DNA from: Clostridia bacterium
GTDB lineage: Bacteria; Bacillota_A; Clostridia; Oscillospirales; CAG-272
Reading direction: 5' to 3'
Assembly (NCBI GenBank): GCA_017452945.1
Contig: JAFTLD010000002.1
Location: 12,632 to 76,631 of the forward strand
DNA: 64,000 nucleotides
Shown here: in pieces, positions 51,677 to 58,629 of the stretch
Layout: each line of letters starts with the position of its first letter
How positions within the stretch are numbered: the stretch's first letter is position 1
Translations under genes and position numbers: made by a program
Notes under the pieces: generated by a model
Database searches by the model: none
What the model was told of the DNA's origin: nothing
The model's input: only the letters and a program-made list of their open reading frames with translations

Positions 51677-52477
51677 ATGAAAACAATCGTGATTACAGGC
51701 TCGGGCAGAGGCTTGGGCTATGAGCTGGCAACCCGTTTTCGCAAGGCGGATTTCAACGTGGTGCTCAACGACATCAATGCCGCGCAGCTCGAGACGGCTA
51801 AGACCAATCTGGAGCAGATTGGCGGTGCGGGTAAGGTGTACGCTTGCGTGGGTGACGTGTCGAGTCTGGAGAGCATGCAGGCGCTGGTGGCCTTTGCGGT
51901 GGAAAACTGCACAGGTATTGATATCTGGATCAACAACGCGGGCATCAATCAGCCCATGAAGGCGCTGTGGGAGCTTTCCGAAAGAGAGATTGGACTTGTG
52001 CTTGACGTGGATCTGAAGGGTACGGTCAACGGCTGCAAGGCGGCTATGGAGCAAATGATCAAGCAGGGACACGGTGCGATCTACAATTTGGAGGGCTACG
52101 GCAGCAACGACGCCATGATGCTGGGACTGAACATGTACGGCACAAGCAAACGCGCGGTCACGCATTTTACGCAGGCGCTTGCCAAGGAAAGCGAAGAGAG
52201 AAACACCGGTGTGATCGTGGGCAGACTCAGCCCGGGTATTATGATCACCGAATTTACCACGGGTGCGCTTGGCGGTAAGGAAAAGATCGATCTGCCCGAG
52301 AAGACCAAGAAGGTTTACAATATCCTTGGCGACTATCCCGACGTTGTAGCAGACTTTTTGGTAGAAAAAATGCTGAAAAATACCAAGAACAACGCGCATA
52401 TCGAGTGGCTGACCAACGGTAAGGCTGCCTGGAGATTCATGACCGCAGCGTTCAATAAGCGCGATTTCTTTGCGTAA
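51677..52477 (+). CDS. Short-chain dehydrogenase, NYC1/chlorophyll b reductase-like
   Basis: 266 residues. Rossmann motif TGSGRGLG (residues 7-14), INNAGIN near 87-92, catalytic Tyr and Lys in MYGTSKRAV (about 153-158). Where most SDRs have the catalytic Ser, this protein has IYNLEGYGSN, which resembles the IFNMDGAGS motif of plant chlorophyll b reductases NYC1/NOL. A non-photosynthetic role on a different carbonyl substrate is likely. AAGGAGGAG lies 8 bases before the ATG at 51677. The next gene starts 12 bases after its stop, so the two form an operon. Confidence 0.8.
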   Translation: MKTIVITGSGRGLGYELATRFRKADFNVVLNDINAAQLETAKTNLEQIGGAGKVYACVGDVSSLESMQALVAFAVENCTGIDIWINNAGINQPMKALWELSEREIGLVLDVDLKGTVNGCKAAMEQMIKQGHGAIYNLEGYGSNDAMMLGLNMYGTSKRAVTHFTQALAKESEERNTGVIVGRLSPGIMITEFTTGALGGKEKIDLPEKTKKVYNILGDYPDVVADFLVEKMLKNTKNNAHIEWLTNGKAAWRFMTAAFNKRDFFA

Positions 52478-52489
52478 GAAAGGACTTTT

Positions 52490-53272
52490 ATGACTGAATT
52501 ATCCGTTTTGGAAAACATCCGACATGAAATGAGCACCATGCCGGGGCATCTTGGCTTTTACTACAAGAACCTTGTGACGGGGTTTGAATACGGCATCGGA
52601 GAAGAGGAGATCTACGGAGCTGCCAGCGTGATCAAATTTCCGCTGTTTTTGCATATTCTGGCCGAATGTGAGAAGGGGAATCTGTCGCTTGACGACCGCA
52701 TTGTGACCGAGGACAGCGATAAGGTACCCAGCTGCGGCGCTTTGAATATGTTCACGGGCAGTATTGAAACCGATATTCGTACCGTGTGTAGGCTGATGAT
52801 CTGCCTGTCCGACAATACGGCCACCAACCGTTTGATCCGCCTTTGCGGCTTTGGGGCCATTGAGCGGGGCTTTGCCGAAATGGGACTTGAAAAGACGCGC
52901 ATTCGCCGAAAGCTGTTTGATCGCGAGGCATCTGCCAGAGGTGTACAGAACTCGATCAGCCCCAAGGAATTGGGGCTTTTACTGGAGCGTCTGTATCGCG
53001 GTGAGTTTATCAGCCGCGAGGTCAGCGATTATGCCATAGAGGTGCTTTCCGAGCAGCAGATTGGGCATAAGCTTGGCGGCAAGCTTGGCGAAAACGTTAA
53101 AATCGCGCATAAAACGGGCGAGGATGACGGACTGAGCAATGATATCGGCATCGTGTATGCGGATCAGCCGTTCGTGGTTTGCTTTACGGGGCATGACACC
53201 GACGTCTACCCCTGGGAGGATCTGATGCGAAGAAGCGCGTATGATCTCTATACGGTCAACAATATCTCTTGA
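52490..53272 (+). CDS. Class A beta-lactamase-fold serine hydrolase, cytoplasmic
   Basis: 260 residues. It carries the three penicillin-interacting motifs: S46-V-I-K49, S107-D-N109, and K208-T-G210. There is no signal peptide. The omega-loop Glu166 with following LN of true beta-lactamases is not visible (FDREASARGVQNSISPKEL instead), so efficient beta-lactam hydrolysis is doubtful. Function could be a cytoplasmic esterase or peptidase. AAAGGA precedes the ATG. It is coupled in an operon with the SDR gene. The promoter of the next gene overlaps its 3' end. Confidence 0.8.
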   Translation: MTELSVLENIRHEMSTMPGHLGFYYKNLVTGFEYGIGEEEIYGAASVIKFPLFLHILAECEKGNLSLDDRIVTEDSDKVPSCGALNMFTGSIETDIRTVCRLMICLSDNTATNRLIRLCGFGAIERGFAEMGLEKTRIRRKLFDREASARGVQNSISPKELGLLLERLYRGEFISREVSDYAIEVLSEQQIGHKLGGKLGENVKIAHKTGEDDGLSNDIGIVYADQPFVVCFTGHDTDVYPWEDLMRRSAYDLYTVNNIS

Positions 53273-53297
53273 CAAACAGAGAAAAATGTGGTATTCT
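53269..53297 (+). promoter_or_regulatory. Promoter of the 147-aa membrane protein
   Basis: TTGACA (53269-53274), 17-bp spacer ending TGG, TATTCT (53292-53297); the -35 overlaps the stop of the upstream gene. Confidence 0.7.
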
Positions 53298-53326
53298 GTC
53301 GGTGATACATATTAAGGAGGCTACTC

Positions 53327-53770
53327 ATGCGTAATTTAACAATCAAGAGAAACAAGTCTTTTGTAGGTTGCCTTGGCGTTTTCAAGGTCTATGTTGAAGA
53401 TACTGTATTTGGTGATACCACCATCGACGGTGTTTCTTGCCGTAAACTCGGTGATTTGAGAAACGGTGACGAAAAAACCTTTGAGATCGGGGAAGGTGCG
53501 GTAAAGGTATACGTGATTGCCGATCAGATGAGCAAAAGCTTTTGCAATGAGTATTATCAGCTTCCCGAGGGACAGGAGGATGTTTCGCTGTCCGGGCAAA
53601 GCAAGTTCAATCCGGCGACGGGCAATGCCTTCCGCTTTGACAATAATAACAGCGCAGAGGTACTTGCAAACCGCAAGAAGAGCACGTGGAAGGGCATCGT
53701 TGTGCTGATCATTGCCGTCATCGTGGGATATATCGGCGGCTTTTTGTTGATGCGCCTGTTGCTTGGATAA
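53327..53770 (+). CDS. Single-pass C-tail-anchored membrane protein of unknown function
   Basis: 147 residues. The first 115 form a soluble beta-rich domain starting MRNLTIKRNKSFVGCLGVFK, with VKVYVIADQMSKSFCNEYY and FNPATGNAFRFD. After a basic stretch (NRKKSTW) there is one C-terminal membrane helix (GIVVLIIAVIVGYIGGFLLM, about 122-143). I recall similar proteins in other Clostridia but no named domain. AAGGAG lies about 8 bases upstream. It may be a monocistronic gene, with its own promoter and a hairpin after it. Confidence 0.65.
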   Translation: MRNLTIKRNKSFVGCLGVFKVYVEDTVFGDTTIDGVSCRKLGDLRNGDEKTFEIGEGAVKVYVIADQMSKSFCNEYYQLPEGQEDVSLSGQSKFNPATGNAFRFDNNNSAEVLANRKKSTWKGIVVLIIAVIVGYIGGFLLMRLLLG

Positions 53771-53777
53771 TAAAACG

Positions 53778-53812
53778 GGAGCCGAACCAAGTTGGTTCGG
53801 CTCCTACTTTCG
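53778..53812. terminator. Hairpin after the 147-aa gene
   Basis: GGAGCCGAACC/GGTTCGGCTCC stem (53779-53804), followed by TACTTTCGTTTATTT; a weak T-run, perhaps bidirectional with the convergent MATE gene. Confidence 0.6.
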
Positions 53813-53870
53813 TTTATTTGAACACAAATCGGGGCCTTCTATGACACAGTTGGAGGCCGGTTGTTTTTTG

Positions 53871-55241
53871 CTATGCAATCGGTGTTTCGATTTGTTTCAT
53901 TGATCGTCTGAATACAAACGCAAATAGGATAGCTGTAAAGGTGACTGCCAGCACGTCAGCGATAGGCTCTGCGAGGTAGACGCCCGTTGTGGGGTTGGAT
54001 ACCAGATGCGGTATGATATAAATCAAAGGAAGCAGCAACACGAATTTACGCATGACTGCCACGACCACCGAGCAAAGCGCTTGACCGAGAGATACGAAGG
54101 TCATCTGGCAAGCGATCTGAATCCCGAACAATACCATGCTTGCATAATAGATGCGCAGCATGGGGGCGGCAAAGTCGGCAAGTGCGGGTTTATCGGTAAA
54201 CATGCCGACAAACACCTGTGGGAACAGCATGACCAACGCCCACAGCGCAACAGAGTAGAGCATGCAGGTAAAGAGCAAAAGCTTGTAGGTCCGCTTGACG
54301 CGGTCTGCCTGTCTTGCTCCGTAATTGTAGGAGAGAATGGGCTGCGCACCCTGCGCCACGCCCTGCATGGGCAGCATGGCAAATTGCATCACGCTTGTCA
54401 GAATGGTCATAGCTCCTACCGCAACGTCACCACCGTAAGAGCGCAGCGATGTATTGAAGCATATTGCGATTACGCTCTCGCTGGACTGCATCACGAACGT
54501 TGCAAGGCCAAGTGCGATGCAGGGAAGTACCACACGCGGTATGGGTAACATGAATTTGGGGCGCAGACGCAAATGCGTTTTCTTTCCGCACAAAAACAGG
54601 ATGATCCACAAGGTCGAGGCAGCTTGTGAGATGACTGTGGCAATCGCTGCACCGCGCACACCAAGACCCAAACCATATATGAAGATGGGATCAAGCACGA
54701 TGTTGCAAACTGCCCCAATGATCACCGAGAGCATGGACGTGCGTGTAAAGCCCTGTGCCGAAATAAAGGCGTTGAGCCCCAGCGTTAACTGCACGAAAAT
54801 CGTACCGATGGCGTACACGTTCATGTATTGCGTGGCGTAATCGATGGTGTTTTCACTCGCGCCAAAGGCAAGCAGCAAGGGTTTGTTCCAGATCAGCAGC
54901 GCTGCAGTCAGCACCGCGGAAAGGATCAACTGCAAGCCAAAGCAGCCGCCCAGAATTCGCTCGGCTTTTTCATAGTCGCGTTGTCCCATGGCGATGGATG
55001 CCCGCGGTGCACCGCCTGAGCCGACCAGCGCAGCAAAGGCGGAAACGATCATGATCAGGGGAAGACAAACACCTACTCCGGTCAGAGCAAGGTCACCGTA
55101 TCCCTCGATGTGTCCGATGTAGATGCGGTCTACTACGTTGTAAAGCATATTGACCAGCTGTGCCACCACGGTGGGCAGCGCCAGCTTAAACAGCAACCGC
55201 CCCACAGGGGCTTTGCCCAAAAATTCCTTATCCTGTTGCAT
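53871..55241 (-). CDS. MATE family multidrug exporter
   Basis: 456-residue protein with 12 membrane helices in two homologous halves. The N-terminus MQQDKEFLGKAPVGRLLFKLALPTVVAQLVNMLYNVVDRIYIGH is typical of MATE proteins. GLNAFISAQGFTRTSMLSVIIGAVCNIVLDPIFIY and MPMQGVAQGAQPILSYNYGA (LPMQGVAQGAQPILSYN) are family signatures. It exports cationic drugs or metabolites using Na+ or H+. AAAGGA lies 7 bases upstream of the ATG. Confidence 0.93.
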   Translation of the reverse strand: MQQDKEFLGKAPVGRLLFKLALPTVVAQLVNMLYNVVDRIYIGHIEGYGDLALTGVGVCLPLIMIVSAFAALVGSGGAPRASIAMGQRDYEKAERILGGCFGLQLILSAVLTAALLIWNKPLLLAFGASENTIDYATQYMNVYAIGTIFVQLTLGLNAFISAQGFTRTSMLSVIIGAVCNIVLDPIFIYGLGLGVRGAAIATVISQAASTLWIILFLCGKKTHLRLRPKFMLPIPRVVLPCIALGLATFVMQSSESVIAICFNTSLRSYGGDVAVGAMTILTSVMQFAMLPMQGVAQGAQPILSYNYGARQADRVKRTYKLLLFTCMLYSVALWALVMLFPQVFVGMFTDKPALADFAAPMLRIYYASMVLFGIQIACQMTFVSLGQALCSVVVAVMRKFVLLLPLIYIIPHLVSNPTTGVYLAEPIADVLAVTFTAILFAFVFRRSMKQIETPIA

Positions 55242-55273
55242 AGTTAAGTCCTTTTTTTGAAAGTGATACTGAT

Positions 55274-55302
55274 ATTATAGCATAAAATCGGCAGAGGGGC
55301 AA
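55274..55302 (-). promoter_or_regulatory. MATE promoter overlapping a terminator
   Basis: Minus strand TTGCCC (55297-55302), 17-bp spacer ending TGC, TATAAT (55274-55279). The -35 lies inside the terminator hairpin of the upstream lipoprotein gene. Confidence 0.55.
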
Positions 55303-55313
55303 TCCCTCTGCCG
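55285..55313 (-). terminator. Terminator of the lipoprotein operon
   Basis: Minus strand CGGCAGAGGG-ATTGC-CCCTCTGCCG followed by ATTTTAT. Confidence 0.75.
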
Positions 55314-55328
55314 AAATTCTTATCAAGT

Positions 55329-56813
55329 TTAGTCAGCACGCGCGGGCTTTTTGATATTCAAGCTCTCGTTTGCTGAAAAATCGCGGTTTTGCGTGAACGT
55401 TTCTCTGATCTCTTCCAGACTGCCCGCTGTGAGCAGATAACTGTATTCTATGGGCTGATAGGACTGGATTTCAATGACGTTGATGGGGCACATGTAACTG
55501 CAGGGGTTGCCCTTGCCCTGATTGGAGCCCTTTTGACCCGACAGATAGCGCATGGTCAAAAGTCTGTCCACGTTGGGCACGTAAATGCCTACACCGTATT
55601 GCGTTTCGGCATTGATCAGCGCGCACCAGGTCTCGGTATTGGCAGCCGTATACTGACGGTAATGGCTGGATTTGTTCGTAGCGGGGTCTACCTTGCTCCA
55701 ATCATCAATGGTGGTCAGCGCGTCACCCGTCCAAGGGTTGTTTCCGTTGTACCAGACAAACGTGTCAAGGACGTTGACCGTATACACAGCAGGGATCTCC
55801 TGATCAAGAGCCGGATGATCCCAGCCCGAGAAATCAATGAAGCGGTTGAATACGTAAACGTACTCGTCTTCCATGACGTATTTGTTTTCCATATAGCTGG
55901 GGGTCAGGGAATTGCTCAGCGGCCAATCCAGCGGCTGTGCCTTGACGTAGATGTAATCCTCTCCGATGACGTAGTCGATCAGACGGCTGTCGCGACCCTT
56001 GACGTCACCTCCCTGTACGGGGTTGTAAGCAACGCCCTCAATGCCTTGATAGCCACCCTCTACGTATTCTGCCTCGCGGTAGAACACGCCGTAGTAGGAT
56101 TGCTGGATCAGTCGTCCCTCGTCGTGCATGTTGACAAGATTGCTCACGTCTTCAATTGCGCACTCCTTATCCTCAAGGCTGCTGATCGCGCCGCCCCATT
56201 TCAGTTCAACGCCGAGTGTGTAGCGGCTGCCCGTCAGATACTGCTGTGACTTGGGAACCGATACGGTTTCTGTTTTCAAATCAAGAAGAATGAAATCCGC
56301 ATCCTTGCCTTCGCAGGTATCGACTTGAATGGTCGTAAGAGCACTGCCGCTTACTTTTTGAAAGAATTTATGATTGACGGCGGAAAATTCCTTCTCTCCT
56401 GCCTCCAGGTAGAAAACGTCCGTGCAAGGTTCTTCTTTCTCTGTGTAGGATATGGTGATCTTCATGGGCGCAGATGCCGAGTATTTCATAGTGAAGCGGT
56501 TAAACTCACCGGCAAATGCGTCTTCAAAGCTCAAAACCAGCCCGCTTTGAAAGTGAAACGCGTCATTCTGAACGGAATCGTAGCTGCTCGCGGTGTAGCT
56601 TAATCCGTAAGAGGTTTCTACGGCAGCATGGCTTTGCTCAACCACAATCGCCACGGACGGAGCGTCAGGCTGCGTAGCGGTTTCCGTATCGGATGTTTGT
56701 CCTGTAGTTGTTGTTTCCGGATCCGAAGGAGTGGATGGGGTACATCCCGCGAACGTACCGGAAAAAAGCGCACAGGTAAGGAAAAAGGCAATGAAAGGGG
56801 TTCGCAGTTTCAT
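55329..56813 (-). CDS. Secreted lipoprotein of unknown function
   Basis: 494 residues. Signal peptide ends in lipobox FAGC (Cys about 24), followed by a Ser/Thr-rich linker (TPSTPSDPETTTTGQTSDTE). The long C-terminal domain is rich in Trp, Tyr and Asn (MHDEGRLIQQSYYGVFYREA, VYVFNRFIDFSGWDHPALDQ, DTFVWYNGNNPWTGDALTTI, GVGIYVPNVDRLLTMRYL), suggesting a carbohydrate-active or carbohydrate-binding beta structure. I do not recognise the family. It is encoded 33 bases after the EEP lipoprotein and is probably in the same operon. Confidence 0.7.
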   Translation of the reverse strand: MKLRTPFIAFFLTCALFSGTFAGCTPSTPSDPETTTTGQTSDTETATQPDAPSVAIVVEQSHAAVETSYGLSYTASSYDSVQNDAFHFQSGLVLSFEDAFAGEFNRFTMKYSASAPMKITISYTEKEEPCTDVFYLEAGEKEFSAVNHKFFQKVSGSALTTIQVDTCEGKDADFILLDLKTETVSVPKSQQYLTGSRYTLGVELKWGGAISSLEDKECAIEDVSNLVNMHDEGRLIQQSYYGVFYREAEYVEGGYQGIEGVAYNPVQGGDVKGRDSRLIDYVIGEDYIYVKAQPLDWPLSNSLTPSYMENKYVMEDEYVYVFNRFIDFSGWDHPALDQEIPAVYTVNVLDTFVWYNGNNPWTGDALTTIDDWSKVDPATNKSSHYRQYTAANTETWCALINAETQYGVGIYVPNVDRLLTMRYLSGQKGSNQGKGNPCSYMCPINVIEIQSYQPIEYSYLLTAGSLEEIRETFTQNRDFSANESLNIKKPARAD

Positions 56814-56846
56814 AATACACCTCTGAATCTTTGTTTTTTATTTGGT

Positions 56847-58535
56847 TTATTCAGCTTCTTGCGCCGGGGCAAACTTGATCTCGCAGATCACGGGCAGGTG
56901 ATCGGAGAGATACATGCTGCCGCGATCGTACAAGCGGGTCTTATACGAAAGAGCGGTCAGGGACGACGCGGTGTAAAGCACGTAGTCGATCGGCTCCTTG
57001 GCAGGATTGTACTTGGAGTTTGATTGGTCGTAGTAGGCAGTTTGGGTAGCGTTTTGTCCTTCGGGCATGTTGTCGGGTGCATCGTAACGTGCGTTGGAAA
57101 GGGGAGAGTACGCCTCGGTGCCGTCGTCCAGCTTGAAGGCCTTTTCACCGATCATGGTCTTGTAAACAGCATATTTTTCACCCGACGAATTGACAGCTGC
57201 CTGATTGAGGTCACCGGTCAGTATCATGGGGATATTCTCAAAGCGCTGCATGAACTTGAGAATGACCGTAAACTGCTGCGTACGAATGGATCTGCCAACC
57301 TTGGCTTCGTTGTTGCCGTTGTGGTCAAGGTGCGTGTTAAGATGCACGAATTCGGTGCCTGTCACCTTATCGCGCAGATGCACCCACGTGCAGATGCGGG
57401 CGTAATTGCAGCCCTCGATCATGGAACCGACCACATCGGGCGTGTCCGACAGCCAGAAGGTACCGCTGTCGATCAACTCGTACTTGTCGGAGCGATAGTA
57501 AATGGGATTGGCTTCACCGCCTGCCGTGCGAGGCTCACCAACGCTTGCATAGCTTTGGTTGAATACGTAGGAGTCCATCATCTCTCTCCACTTGGTGGTC
57601 ACCTCCTGCAGGCCGATCGAATCAGGCATGTATTCATCGATCAGATCGCGCAGCATATCCTTGCGGATCTCGGGAGGGACGGTGGTACCGTTTTCGGTCT
57701 GTACGTTGAAGGACATGATCTTCGCTACGTAGTTTTCGGCAGTCTGCTGGGTGATAGGATAGGTGTCGGGAGCCAGATATTCCCGGACCTCCTCAGCGCT
57801 TGCAAAAAGCATCATGTCGCTGATGCACAGGGTTTCACCGTCAGCCAACGCAGGGCTAGTTATGTCAAAGCGGAAAAGGAGAAGATTTTTTCTGAACGAG
57901 GAAAGATCGAAATATATGTACTGCCACTCGTCGGTGCTTGCAAGACGCGCGTCCATCTGCCCCGTCACACCTGCCCCCTTGGGCGTTTTTGTGGAGTAGC
58001 CGAACAGAGAGAAAATCTGGCTTGACGTACCCATGTCACGCACACGCAGCACAAGGTGCGGATAGGAGCGCGTGTCGGGTGCTTCGTAACCCAGATCCTG
58101 CAGCAGCTGAGCAAAGCGGAAGTATATATAGGGGTCACTCTGCGCGGCAGCGCCAACGGGCGTGTTGGCAGAGGTGATGGAAAGCACCTGCCCTGCAGCA
58201 TCGTCTTGTGTCAGGGTTGCTTGGCATTGCTTGGCATCAAAGAAATATGCCGAAAGGTCAATCTCACCGCTAAGCTCTGCAAAGGAGAGCGAGGTTGTAA
58301 GCTGGGGAGTGGGCGGCTCGGTCGTCGCTTCATCGGTGCTCTCTTGGGTGGTCACTTCATCGGTTGTGATCTCTTCGGTCACTTCTTCGGTGGGAGCTTC
58401 GGTCGGCTGTTCAGTTGTGCTTTCGGTACTCCCCTCGGGATTGTTACCGCCGTCGCAAGCTGCCAGCAGAGGCAGGCAGAGCAAAAGGGCAGCACAAAGG
58501 CAGAGAAGCTTGAACATAGCAGTTGTACGTTTCAT
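56847..58535 (-). CDS. Lipoprotein with endonuclease/exonuclease/phosphatase domain
   Basis: 562 residues. Signal peptide with lipobox LAAC (Cys about 26) and a Thr/Glu/Pro linker of about 50 residues (ESTTEQPTEAPTEEVTEEIT and similar). Residues about 75-260 look like a beta-sandwich. The C-terminal EEP fold has FNVQTEN, IGLQEV (catalytic Glu), NYARICTWVHL, HLNTHLDHNGNNEAK, ILTGDLNQ (Asp/Asn metal site), and DHLPVICEI (final Asp-His). It would act outside the cell on nucleic acids, phospholipids or inositol phosphates; homologues include sphingomyelinase-like and DNase-like enzymes. Promoter at 58565-58593; AUGGAGG-type ribosome site. Confidence 0.85.
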   Translation of the reverse strand: MKRTTAMFKLLCLCAALLLCLPLLAACDGGNNPEGSTESTTEQPTEAPTEEVTEEITTDEVTTQESTDEATTEPPTPQLTTSLSFAELSGEIDLSAYFFDAKQCQATLTQDDAAGQVLSITSANTPVGAAAQSDPYIYFRFAQLLQDLGYEAPDTRSYPHLVLRVRDMGTSSQIFSLFGYSTKTPKGAGVTGQMDARLASTDEWQYIYFDLSSFRKNLLLFRFDITSPALADGETLCISDMMLFASAEEVREYLAPDTYPITQQTAENYVAKIMSFNVQTENGTTVPPEIRKDMLRDLIDEYMPDSIGLQEVTTKWREMMDSYVFNQSYASVGEPRTAGGEANPIYYRSDKYELIDSGTFWLSDTPDVVGSMIEGCNYARICTWVHLRDKVTGTEFVHLNTHLDHNGNNEAKVGRSIRTQQFTVILKFMQRFENIPMILTGDLNQAAVNSSGEKYAVYKTMIGEKAFKLDDGTEAYSPLSNARYDAPDNMPEGQNATQTAYYDQSNSKYNPAKEPIDYVLYTASSLTALSYKTRLYDRGSMYLSDHLPVICEIKFAPAQEAE

Positions 58536-58564
58536 TGTATTACCTCCATGTGATCATTGTCTTC

Positions 58565-58593
58565 ATTATACCCATATTCTGCCGATTTGTCAA
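58565..58593 (-). promoter_or_regulatory. Promoter of the lipoprotein pair
   Basis: Minus strand TTGACA (58588-58593), 17-bp spacer, TATAAT (58565-58570): consensus in both boxes. Confidence 0.85.
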
Positions 58594-58596
58594 TAG

Positions 58597-58623
58597 AAAA
58601 CCCCGCTGCTTTACGCAGCGGGG
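58597..58623 (-). terminator. Terminator of the ABC permease operon
   Basis: Minus strand CCCCGCTGC-GTAAA-GCAGCGGGG followed by TTTTCT. Confidence 0.85.
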
Positions 58624-58629
58624 AGAGGT

